Below, one piece after another: positions 35,654-46,859 of a DNA stretch of 64,000 nucleotides. Each line of letters begins with the position of its first letter. The first letter of the stretch is position 1. The position numbers and the translations under genes are program-made. Below the pieces are notes generated by a model. The model was not told the origin of the DNA. It did no database searches and was given only the letters and a program-made list of their open reading frames with translations. This DNA is from Circinella umbellata. Its lineage: Eukaryota > Mucoromycota > Mucoromycetes > Mucorales > Lichtheimiaceae. Where the stretch lies: assembly GCA_025093555.1 (NCBI GenBank), contig JAIWNF010000073.1:1-64000 (forward strand), in the 5' to 3' direction.

Positions 35654-37044
35654 ATGAATCCTAACAATTATCCAGTTCCAACACACGATCTCATTTAATC
35701 TATTTACAATGTTGTTTGGGATATTCGTAACAGAGTTACTGGCATAGAAACTCGATTAACTAACATTGAACATCATGTAGGTCTTCATCCTTCTCAGCCT
35801 GATGCTCAGCAACAACCTCAGCCTCAGCAGCCTCATTATCAGCCCCATACTTACGTACACCAGCAACAGCAACAGCCACAACCTCACCAAGACCTTCAGC
35901 CTCAAAGGTCTATTTCCTTCGCACAACACCAACAAATAGAGGCTGAGAAGGATGCAGAAGAGGAAAGGGAATTAGTGGCACAAATGTACCAACTCCCTGA
36001 AACTGCACAAGTGTTTGGTGATGGTGATATCATCGCCAAGCCAAAGTTCACAGGCTCAAAGAAAGCAATCATCAAGAATGATATCATTGTCTTTCTACGC
36101 GAGGAAGTAGGAATCTTGCAAGACGATCTCGATTCCATGTATGAGGCGTTCTTGCAAGAATAAAGAACCCATCGAGAAGCTTTGGAAGATGCGTGGGCTA
36201 AAAACCCAAAATTCTTTGCTACGTACGGTTCCATCCCCCAGCAATCAAGACTGTCGAAGTTAGGAAATTCGAAACTAACATCGACCGTATGTACAAAATT
36301 CGAATTGGTAGATGCGAAAAGCACTGGATAGCCGATTACTTTATCCATTCCGTTTACAATTCTATCAAAGAGTAAGTTTATATATCTCTTTGATGCTAGT
36401 AATAACGTCGTTTTACAATTATTAATTCTATTTATTAGTGGTAAAAAAAGGGAGGCAATAGATCCTCAACAGGTGCAAGCACTCTTTTGTAAGTGAAACA
36501 ATCTATACTGTTTTATGATGAATAATAAAATAAATATCACTAATTGGAATAAATAGGGGTAATATGGGTTTATCCCACCAAAACAGTCAATCAACATTAC
36601 GGCACCAAGCATCTTCTTCTTCAATGTAAGCTATGTATTATATTATGTTAAACTATGTAATTTTAATAAGATATTATTTTATAGGACCAGTCTTGTCATG
36701 GACACCACTGACACTGTCACTGAAGAACAAAGGTAATTTTATTATGAGAACAAATTCTGACAACAACATATATACCATATTAAGATGAACTAACTTACAC
36801 ATAATATACTAGCCCAAGTCTTCCCCCATCTTACATATCATCAGCACCAACACCAACACCTTCGACTTCATCTTCATATCCACAACAAATGCCACAACCA
36901 CAACCACAACCAATTTTTTCTGTTTCTTCCGATCCCACTTCTACCCCACCTCCACAAGTAACGAGAGCGAGAAAGCGTTTAGCTTCTCCTTCATCATCTT
37001 CACAACCACCCCGCAACCGCCATCCAAGAAACAATAATCAATAG
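35654..37044 (+). pseudogene. CACTA-1 second gene (Gln-rich accessory protein), broken
   Basis: Divergent from the transposase, with 224 bases between the two ATGs. The frame from 35654 gives a short N-terminus, a possible coiled coil (VVWDIRNRVTGIETRLTNIE), a long Gln/His/Pro-rich tract, and a helical segment with DGDIIAKPKFTGSKKAIIK. In-frame TAA codons occur at 35696 and 36161, and a frame change is needed near 36235 to reach KTVEVRKFETNIDRMYKIRI. Further small exons (about 36440-36492, 36557-36628, 36686-36732, 36813-37044) end in a Ser/Pro-rich tail with RARKRLASPSSSS. By position it corresponds to the accessory DNA-binding protein of other CACTA elements; that role is inferred. Confidence 0.65.
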
Positions 37045-37214
37045 AATTATTTACCACTATTTAATAATATAATAAAATAATAAAATAATAAAAACTATAT
37101 ATCTATAAATAAATATCGAAACGATGATAAATTGATGCTAGGTTACATTTGGGATTATGTTTGGATACACAATTTGCCAAAAAGAGAAAATCCTCTGCGC
37201 TGGTTTTAAATTAC

Positions 37215-37274
37215 ATCCTGAGGTAACTGAGGTAACTGAGGTAACTGAGGTAACTGAGGTAGCTTCCCATGGTG
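37215..37274 (-). repeat. right terminal inverted repeat and 9-bp array of CACTA-1
   Basis: Five to six tandem copies of the 9-bp word TGAGGTAAC lead into GTAGCTTCCCATGGTG, the inverse of the left end. The array is more regular than at the left end, where copies have diverged. Confidence 0.85.
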
Positions 37275-37659
37275 CTGCAAAGTTTCACTTGATGATTCAC
37301 TACTTATACAACGCCAGATTGCTGAGTATGCTAAATGTATTATTGTGGTAGACAGATCCCAGGGGCATGGTGTAGAATGGCGAGAGAACCATGGGGAGCT
37401 ATCAAGAAGCATAACTTATTACCCATTGAGAATTAAAATTGAAAAAGCCAAATATCAGCTCTATAGACGTGTATTAGCTACTAGATCGACTGGTTTTCAC
37501 TTTAAAGCCATGTGCACAATTCCTAATGGAGATGTGTACGAATTCGACAACATGAAATCTTCTCCTAAGAAAGTAAAACGGATTGATGGCAAGATTAAAT
37601 ATACAGGATTAGTCATATATCATCAATTGATACCTGATCAGGAGCTTCAAGAAAAATAA

Positions 37660-39305
37660 TGTAGTATTATTCCTCTTTCTGGGGGTTTCTCTATTTTCTC
37701 TTTTCTCTTTTCTCTTCTTCTTTCTATTATATTTTTTTATCTTATTTTTTTTCTCTTTAAGTATTATAAATACTTTTTATTATTATCATTATCATTATCA
37801 CATTTCTTTTACGTATAAATTTAGATAAAGCAGTACCAGAATTTTTTTTTACAATGAATAATACGTAGTTGAGTTTACATCTGTTCGATGAAGTTCATTT
37901 ATATTTATAGAATCATTTTTACATGAAATTGGATCTGGTCTTACCTAGCAAGCTGGGATTCTGATTAAGGAAACAGATAGTCAATTATTTAGAATACATA
38001 GAATAGCTTCTTCCTTTCTTTGCAATATAACAGTTAGTTCACTTTTACTTCATTTTATTTAAATACAGTACATTCCCTTTCCTGACTATTTGATTGGTCG
38101 AATTCACTAATTATAAAAACCGCCCTTCTATTTATTCTTCTCTTTGTTAAATAAGTTACATATTTGACATAACTTTCTTTATCCCTTATTATATTAATAT
38201 AATCCAAGCTATTCTGTTCTCAATTTATTCTTATCTTGTTTAAATTAACGCTTATAATTATAAGTATCTCAACGATAACAACTTTTACAAAGATGATTAT
38301 ACATTCATATAGAAAATACAAAGAAATATGTGTTATTCGTTTTAGAAGTGTTTACTTTTTCTATTATTTCGATACTTGATTTACTTGTGAGTAATACAAT
38401 AACTCTACGTTTTTACTGTAATTTTTTCCCTTTATGTACAGATTTAACTATATGTACGTAATGTCAATGTTGTAAAAGATAAATAAAATAATGTAGGTAA
38501 ATATATATAGGATATGATAATAAATATTGCAAAATTTGTTATAGGTTTCTTAATGAAAAGGACAAAGTGGTGTTGATTGATTACGCTTATTGGCTGTTTA
38601 TATACTTCATTATCCAATTCTGGCGAACTAGAATGATACAATGAAATATAATTACTCATCTAGAAACAAATGGGCAAGCAATTCTGTAACTGAAAGTAAA
38701 TTATAAGTGTTGATATAATTAGTTACTACGTATATTGTAATCGATACATTATTGGTGGCACTTAACTAAGAGAATATCAAAGAAAAAAATGAAACAAGAG
38801 GCTGATTGTTTAAACAGGATAATGAACCTAATAAAAAAAGCTAGTCATCACTAGTTCCATATAGTAGCAAAATAGAAAACATACATTTATATAATAGTAA
38901 TATTTGATGGTATATCTTTTAATTCGTTCTATTCATTGTAGTAGAACATTATATAGTCATAAAATATTTCGAGAATTATTTAATGGAGGAAGTCAATGTT
39001 TAAGTCCTTTTGGTCATTATAGCTTCACTCTTATTTTCGCTATCGTTTTTTTTATCACACTTTAACATAATACGTATATAAAACTTGTAACTAATAATGC
39101 TGACTAGAGTATGGGGTACTATCAAATTGACCGAGATCAATTGTAGTATTCAAAGTAACCAAAATCTGAAAAAAAAGACACCTTCTTTCAGGTAGTTTTG
39201 TGTAGTTTTTGTGTAGTTTTAGGCTCCTTCAGTAGCGAAGTACCCAAACATCCAAATTAGGAAGGTTTACTACCCAAAAATTTAGTACACCCTGTAAAAA
39301 ATGGT
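37660..39305. other. intergenic, flank of the MULE elements
   Basis: Starts with a pyrimidine-rich stretch (37665-37760) after the protease-like stop, then AT-rich sequence with no recognisable coding content. Three imperfect copies of GTGTAGTTTT occur at about 39190-39222, just before MULE-2. Confidence 0.4.
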
Positions 39306-41270
39306 TTGTATACTCCAGTCAAGATCTCAAATTCAACTTTTAATAATGCTATAACTCACATCGGTCATCACCAAGAAGTCGAAACAACTCTATATTTTAT
39401 ATGTGATCATGCAGGAAAACTCCAAAAAAAGAAAAATGCTGAACAAAATCAACCCAAAAAACATCAATGCACTAATCCTAGGGAAATATGAAAAAAGGTG
39501 TACAATCAAAAAGGTGTACTTTTTGAAATTCCGCAATTCCAGTCATGAAAAAGGTGTACAATTGAGTTCTATGGCTTCATAGTAGTAGACCTGATGCATC
39601 TTTCTATACAATATCTCAAAGTATTTTTTAAAACCAAATATTTACTGAATCAAATAATAATAATTTCATAGGGGTTATTTGAAAGAAATATTAAGTATTT
39701 ATCTTTCATATAATAAAAAAAATAGTGTTATGTAGTTTTTGTAATATAACAAAAACGGAAACCAAATTATTTATTCCTATACCATACATAAAATCATACA
39801 TTGTACTTTATATCCTAATACATAGCTTTTATATCTAATAAAATATTATGGTCCTTATTTTACAGTCATATTGATTATTACAGAGCCTTGGCTATAAATC
39901 TTAATTCAAAATTTTGGCATATAGGTCATTCAGTTTTTATCTTTTTGTTTTATAACATTTGGTGCTGCTTATTATATTACATTCCTATCTATTTATATCT
40001 TCTAGAGTAAGATGTCTCTGTGGAGATATTTTTATGTAGTTTTATAATTGACAGTGAGGCCAAAAAAGTTCTATCTAACTATATGATAACAAGTTGTTCT
40101 ATAGGTTGTGTTTTGGATGGATTGAATATTACTTTTTCTTTTTGTTGTCAAACTCAGTAGCAACACTATCACTTCTTGACACTGGTAAGGATCTGTTACA
40201 GAATCTCTGTAATTTTATAGATAGTAAGGGATAGTTTGAGCTTCGAGTGTTATAGGAAAGAAATACTTTTTGCTATCCATATCACCCTTTTAAAAAGTAT
40301 ACCTTTTTTACTGACACCCCCGATCCTACTATTAAAGTAGATTGTAAAGCAAAAATTGAATGTAGAACTTTACTTGATAATACTTATGAAATTATTTATC
40401 ATTGGCAGTACTCCTTGCACAATTCTACAGAATATTCAGAATTAAAGAAATCACATCTCCCGCTTGAAGTAAAGAACTGGATAAACGAGCATGTTGAGAA
40501 AAACATGGATTTGAAATCAATTGAAGATTTGTTACATTTATCACCTAAAGAATTACAAGAGGTTAGTAAATTATAAATTAAAACAGTTCTTCATGGCTTG
40601 GTTTTATCTAACAGCTTCTATATTTATCTTAAACTGAAAATGATGACTTAAAAGTTCCATTATCTTTATTAGTTAATGCATCTGATGTTCAAAATGCTAT
40701 CTTAGCAAAGCTTTCGAAGTCATCAAGAAAAGCTTATATTGATAAAGAAAGTATTTTGTTGTGGTTTGATTAATTACATAAAAGAGAATATCATGTTCTT
40801 CAGCATATATATTCCAGCTTATTTGTGATTGTGTGGGTATCTCCATGGCAAAATTGGTGAGTAATAATAAACATTGTTGGATAGAGCTACATGGTGTTAG
40901 ATGAATGGATGATCTGACTTGGTTATTAAAAAATCTTATTATTTATTTAGATTTTATAAAGATAAGAAGATATATGTATTGATTCGACCCACAAAACTTG
41001 TAAATCATTTTTAAATGATGAAGACTGTTATTTGTTTACCATTGTTACAAAGAATAGTTCAACAAACAAGGATGTCCAGTGGGATTTATGATAACAAATA
41101 GTGAAACGTCTGAAACTGTATCTATGTGGCTAGAATGGTTAAAAAAAGAAGTTGAATTTACTCTAAAAACAATAATGATAGACTGTAGTCCTATTGAAAT
41201 CAATGCAATCAGAGTTGTTTTTCAAGAATCTGTTCAAATTCTTCCCTGCCATTGGAAGGACAATCCATAA
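39306..41270 (+). pseudogene. second MULE-type transposase, interrupted and decayed (MULE-2)
   Basis: The N-terminal part (39306-39480) includes LYFICDHAGKLQKKKNAEQN and KHQCTN, a FAR1-like zinc-finger lead. It is cut at 39480 by MITE copy 2 and resumes at about 40326 with PTIKVDCKAKIEC, so the finger Cys residues are split between the two parts. Then come NWINEHVEKNMDLKSIEDLL, a helical segment ending at TAA 40771, and after further frame changes the catalytic region CPVGFMITNSETSE, MIDCSPIEINAIRVVF and LPCHW, which contains the second catalytic Asp and the C-x-H type motif of MULEs. The third acidic region is not found; the copy seems truncated near 41270. Confidence 0.75.
39481..40320. mobile_element. 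MITE-like element, copy 2, inserted in MULE-2
   Basis: An 840-base inverted relative of the element at 27698-28648. It begins GGGAAATATG then AAAAAAGGTGTAC and ends with GTATACCTTTTTT and ACTGACACCCC. Flanks are TAATCCTA (39473-39480) and CGATCCTA (40321-40328), an 8-bp target duplication with two differences. It splits the MULE-2 coding frame between an Asn-Pro pair and the following Thr. Confidence 0.8.
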
Positions 41271-43940
41271 CAATAAAACATTAAAGATATTTAATATAAA
41301 AGATTTATCTATAAAGTTATATCATTGTGAATTCTGCTAAGACAAAAATCGAAGATTTTTTATAGAGAATTCACAATTTTTTCTTCTTTGAAAAAATTAA
41401 TTGAAAGAAGCACTACGTAAGTCATCAGGGGGGATGACTTGTACATTAAGGATAGAGCAAGTTACTATCTTAACTTAGTATCCTCCTTACCAGTCTGGAT
41501 CTGGTTAATAAAAGATATATTAGTTTACCTCTAAAAGGTTTTATCTTTAAAAGATTTTTCAAGCTAAAGATATAACATTTATATGTTTCATCTTTTTTTA
41601 AACACTAATCTTTAAAAAGTTAATAATCAAAAATTAATAAATTCTTCTAAAATATAAATATTTTAAATAATTTTATTATTTTTTCATTTATTCTTGATTA
41701 AGTATGTATCAGCTATAACTATTATTTATTATTCAATGATTTATCATATTTGGATGTTTATAAACACCTTTAGATTGGTGTTAACAAATTTGTATTCAGC
41801 GTATATAATCAGCGTCAGGATTTGTATGCATATTAATAATATTACTAGAGTATGATAGATGTCTTTCCTCTTGATCATTTTATTTTCATACAGTAATAAG
41901 AGCACTCAAAGACACCAATGCTTATATACCAATCGAAAAATAGCATAATACTAGTATCATTGCTAGAGTGTATTTCACCTATAACCGCTAGGATTCTATA
42001 CTAACTTTAAAGAGTTTCAGGGCAGGTAAGATAAATATTTCATCTTTTTATAACTAACTTTTCAAAAAAAAAAAAATAAGTGTATGATTCGAAAGTTGTT
42101 CAAAGTTGATTGTTGAACTAGATATTAGAAACAATTAGAGTATGCTACAAGAACGCTTATTGTTGAGTAGACGCTAATACTGAAATGTATCATTGCTAGG
42201 CAACTTTAATGTTTACATACCATAGTCATATGATGTATTTATATTTTCCTTTATGTCTTAACTCAAGTATATAGTGATTACTAGTTGAACCAGTACTCAT
42301 TAAGCCAGTATTTCGCTAAACAAGTGTATCTCTTAAATACTTTTCATATGTACTTGATAAAATACTGGTGATTCGATAAACTGGTACCAGGTGAACTTTC
42401 CTAGGTATTTACAGGATTTATTATAATAGTTTATTTTGTACATACAATATGTATTACTCTTTTGATTGGTAAAAACAGTATTACGAGGTTGCTTAAATGT
42501 TATCCTTTATTTCCAATTGGTTGATCCGTTTGCACACCACATAACAATACGTACAGTACGTATCAATTCCTTCTACCTTGTCGTCAAGAGGAAGCCTTTA
42601 AACACGTTGTTGGTAATGGCGTCTCTTATTTTTTTAGCCAATTTCACACTGATGCTTTTCCTTCTTCCTCAGCTTTGTCGTGTACTTAAGCATTACCTTA
42701 AATATGTAATTATGTTATTGATACAATTCACTCTTACTCATTTATTTAACTGCTAACTATGGTCTATATTAATACATACTTTGTTGTAAATTTATTGTTA
42801 ACCCAATCTCTGGTTCATTTTCACTACTTCAATTATTTTTACCACTGTGTAAAAATTCAAGTCATAAGCTGTAATTTTTTAAATTTATGATCATGCTTAA
42901 CCATATACTTTTAATACGATTGATAACTTAATTCATTATCATCATACTACTAAAGAAACAAAAACAAAAACATTATTGTTTTTTTAAGATCATGAATGGA
43001 TATGCAAAAGGTGCACTTGTAGGACAGGTACGACCAAAGACAACAGAGTCAAATTAAACACCGCAGGGTGGGATGGGCTTTTGTCATTAAAAAAAAACCT
43101 TGATTCCTCCACCTGTACTTGTATATATTTTATTAGCCTATTAATGGTAAAGAAGAAAAATTTGAAAATGATATTATTGGGCTTAGATGTTCTAAAGTTG
43201 TATTCAATGATAAACAATTCGGCGATTTTATTCAACAGAGGATATAATTATTGTGAGTAGTAATGAGGATGAGGATGAGGATACAATAATATCAAAAACT
43301 AACATATTATTCTTACTGTAGATTAGAAGCATTCTTAATTTACTTTGATTGAACCTTTTTTTTTTTTTTTTACTCATACCAATAATATAAACAAGAAGAA
43401 TAGATTTAAAGTAAGCATGGCATAACATAATACTTTAGTTTTTATATCTCTGATTATTGGCTATGTTACATAATAACTGACTGGTGTTCCAGATTATCAT
43501 TATCTAGAATTATTACTTTGATTGATAAAAATATTCCTGCAGTATTTGAAAAAGTAATTAAAAAACTTGAAGGTGGAGATATGATGTGGAAGAAGATAGT
43601 GAAAACAAAGGAAGATGTATTGGCTGGTAATCATATATGACTCTTCTCCATACTTTTATTGTACCTCTTATGCTTTTCTTAAAATACCCACTGAAGTTTG
43701 TGCTGGATTAAAACGAGTATGATATAGTGTACGTTTTGTGGTAGTAAAACCCCACAACTTTAAATTAAAAGTTTTCCTATAAGAATGTTGTTATTCTTGT
43801 CCATCATAAAAAATTTATTGGAGAAGATATGGATAGCATTAATGATGGTGGTTGTTTATATCAAAGATGAACTGGGATAAGGAATTGACAGAACATAACA
43901 GCTCAGTCTTTCACCCCTTAATTTATTCATACAAGTTGTT
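41271..43940. other. non-coding, with short unplaced coding-like fragments
   Basis: Mostly AT-rich. Short protein-like segments occur on the plus strand at about 42510-42680 (YQFLLPCRQEEAFKHVVGNG), 42980-43090 (CKRCTCRTGTTKDNRVKLNT), 43145-43245 and 43500-43620 (IDKNIPAVFEKVIKKLEGGD), separated by stops. They may be exons of a decayed transposon gene; I cannot assign a family. Confidence 0.35.
41324..41377. repeat. perfect 12-bp inverted repeat with nested hairpin
   Basis: ATTGTGAATTCT (41324-41335) is matched exactly by AGAATTCACAAT (41366-41377). The loop contains a second hairpin, AAAAATC-GAA-GATTTTT. It lies just downstream of the MULE-2 remnant and could be a terminator, a transposon end or a cruciform-prone site. 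Confidence 0.6.
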
Positions 43941-43949
43941 TTTTTTTGC

Positions 43950-46320
43950 CTTCCCTTTTTTCTTTTTCTTTAACATAAATAATTACATTTAAAAATATGA
44001 TATTTACCCCAAGGGTTTATATCTCATTTATATCTATTTTATCAATATTATAAAATCGATAAATATGAATCCTAAAAATATATTATAACTACAATATTAA
44101 AATGTCTAAAATCATCAATATCTTTATTTTTTTAATCCTTTTAATATTTATATCAATTTTTCCATTTTGTATTTTTTGGTTTTAGTACATTTTTTTCATT
44201 TATTATGAATACATATTATGAACATAAAGTTTAGGAGAGAAAATAATTTCCGATATAATAATATTTTTTATATTAAATAAATATCTTATAAAAAAATTAT
44301 AAATACATAATAATAAATGTTTCTAAAATTATAGAATATTGATAATATATTAATTGATGTATAAAATTTATAATATGACTATTTTTAGTTATAGAAATAT
44401 TAAAGATATAAAATATGATATTAATAGTTATTTTATGAAATATATTTTAATTTGATGACTTTATTATATTCTTGTAATTTTTTATTAACAATCATTAAAA
44501 ACTAAATAAATACTTTACTAAAATTGAAACTTTTTTATCTAATAATTAGATATCGATTAGATTATTATAATTTTAACTTCAAAAAATATAATTTAAAGTT
44601 ATATATTATAAATCATGTGATGAATTGGAAAATATAAAAAAGTATAAATTGTTAAGTCTAATTTATTAATTCTTAAATCATTTATAAACATATATTAATA
44701 TTCAAGAAATTTGTAAAAAAGACAATAATTCTATTTTGGATTTTTATCTTTTTAAACATTAATATATTAATAATAAGTTTAAAATATAAAATAACCCCTG
44801 AGGGTAATTGCATTTAAACTCCGAAATGGAATAAAAAATTAAATATACCCTTTTACGGGTATTTATAAGAATTTATAAAAATAATTTCTTAATCTAATTT
44901 TATATTTACTTCTATTATTTTTATAACATTATATTTAATATATGTTTTGTAATACCAATTATCTTTATTATACATTTTTATCATTGCTATCTTCTAATTT
45001 TATACAAATAATTAATTTTAATAGTTTCTAGAAAATAATTTAACAAACATTTAATTTTTTACATTTCAGATCAAACAAAATAATTAAAAATACAAAAAAA
45101 CACATATTTTAACATGTATAGAAATTCATTTCAATAAATTATTTATTAGAAAATATTTTAATATCTTAGAAAAAAGATTAAATATTGTTTTCTTTGAATT
45201 AAAATGTTATAAAAAAGGTTATTTTTATATAGCTGGCTTGAGTATTTTCTTTCAAAATTTAATGAGGGCATAACTATTCGATGACAACAATAGTTTTTTG
45301 TATGATTATAAAATAATTTCAAATATGCTGATCATAAAACTATCATTAAACAAATCAACAATTAAAAAAAAAGATTTTTATATAGATATTACATAAATAT
45401 GATTTCATAAGTTAAAACGTTTTCTAATCTCATTTATACTCTGTTTTTTATGTTGTAATTAACACATATATTTATATAAAATATTCTATTAGCTATTTTT
45501 GAGCAAATTCTAACAAATAACTTATTATTTTAAATATTTATAAATCTGTTGTATCTATTAAAAATATGAACTTTTAAAGAATGGGTTTTCAATCAAAAGT
45601 ACTATATTTATGTTAAGATTAATGGAATAAAAGTGTTTTTATTTGGATATTTAAATGATTTTGTTCTATATCTCAATTAGAAAGTGATATTATCCATCTT
45701 TTATTATATTGTTATTATTGCTAAGAAACACAATTAAACTAATTCTAACTATTATATATTAGTTATTCATTATAAATTTTCTATATTTTATTTATTTCAT
45801 CTAATGTATTAATCATTATATTTTTATAAGCAAAATCTAACCTAAATGATTGTTTTCTCATAATCTTCTTTAAAAAAAGCGTTTTTATATATTTCTATAT
45901 AATATAAAACAGAGGATATATGTGTTTAAGTAATTAACTACATTATTTGGTAGAATTGGATTATTTTTTTCTCTTTAATATAGTCTTTTATTAAGAAAAC
46001 TTTTGTTATCAATACCCAAAAATATTTTTCTTTGATAATCTATTTGATAACATTCAACTATTAAAGATCTCAGCAAAAAGCAATAATAATATATATCTGG
46101 TTAAATATGGGTTTAAAGATTTTTATCTATGTAATATATGTGGTTTAAGTCAAATAATTTAGTATTATATTTTTATAAGCAAAGATTTAACACAGAATAG
46201 CTGTTATTATATTAGTTCTTTTGTTTAGAGTTATAGCCTTAAAAATACTGATTTAGATGAAGAAAAAAAAAGAAAAAAAACTATTTAGTTATATTTATTT
46301 CATTAGAAATCTTCTATTCA
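43950..46320. other. extremely AT-rich block
   Basis: By eye several 60-base lines here contain only 5-8 G or C, clearly fewer than the rest of the window. There are no open frames of note. Some words recur, such as TTTTTATAAGCAAA (about 45820 and 46170). One GC-richer island at 44800-44870 has short inverted repeats (CCCTGAGGGT, TACCC-GGGTA). It could be an old decayed repeat or a structural AT-rich region. Confidence 0.5.
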
Positions 46321-46342
46321 TGTGGTTGTTGTTAGAGTAGGG

Positions 46343-46364
46343 CACTGCAAAAAAAGTGGTGTAT
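46343..46364 (+). repeat. left terminal inverted repeat of CACTA-2
   Basis: 22 bases starting CACTGCAAAAAAA and ending TGGTGTAT. 21 of 22 positions pair with 53866-53887. Confidence 0.85.
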
Positions 46365-46859
46365 CAAAAGGCTCTCAACAGGCTGATATCGTTATTTATA
46401 TCTCAGATATCAATAGGATATCAATAGGGTATCAATAAATTTTTGATATCTCATATATTACAAGGGTATCAACAGGATATCAATAACCTGATAGTGAACT
46501 ATTAGGTCGCCTTGGCAAAACGCATAGAAGCTGTGATATTTTTTACATTGAAAATAATGATATCTAAGCTCTAAACGATAAAAGGAGTCTTTTTTTTTTT
46601 TTTTTTTTTTTTTTACATATAGGAAGACTAAATTAAACTAATACTTTTTTAGCAGATTACTTTTTCTTGTTTAAATTTACGAAATGTACAAGTAGTAAAT
46701 CGAAGTGAAGTACAAATAATGTTTAGTCGATATACTCAAGAGAATAATACAATATTACTTTTTTATATGAAGAGTGGAAAATAATTTTATTGATATTTTT
46801 ATACGAATAGTGAAAGAAATAAAGGATTCGCGTTTTGGAAACTCTCTTTAAATCTGTTC

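Larger units (their letters stand above)
31777..37274. mobile_element. CACTA-type DNA transposon (CACTA-1), complete, nested
   Basis: A 5498-base element with clear borders. The left end reads CACCATGGGAAGTTACCTCA and the right end is its inverse with one difference (CACCATGGGAAGCTACCTCA). The flanking target duplication is CTG on both sides (31774-31776 and 37275-37277), the 3-bp size expected for CACTA elements. Arrays of the 9-bp word GTTACCTCA line both ends, as is usual for subterminal repeats of this class. It carries a TNP2-type transposase gene on the minus strand and a second divergent gene on the plus strand, both with coding defects. It sits inside the protease-like frame of MULE-1. 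Confidence 0.9.
30939..37659 (+). pseudogene. ubiquitin-specific-protease-like domain, split by a CACTA insertion
   Basis: A charged lead-in (30939-31151) is followed by a frame from 31217 with NRENTCFIDCIFNII, which resembles the Cys box of C19 peptidases (NTC motif), then FGDPVDVCECIL, resembling the second conserved box. The frame breaks off at 31776 where CACTA-1 begins. It resumes in the same frame at 37276 after the element and the duplicated CTG: STGFHFKAMCTIPNGDVYEF resembles the His box, ending at TAA 37657-37659. Without the insert the two parts total about 315 codons, the size of a USP domain. Stops TAG 31628, TAG 31727 and TGA 31730 also interrupt it. The assignment rests on motif resemblance only. 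It probably formed the C-terminal part, or a second gene, of MULE-1. Confidence 0.6.

Noticed and set aside
42466..42756. 96-codon hydrophobic frame
   Set aside because: Leu/Phe-rich string probably created by composition; another frame of the same stretch looks more protein-like but is broken.
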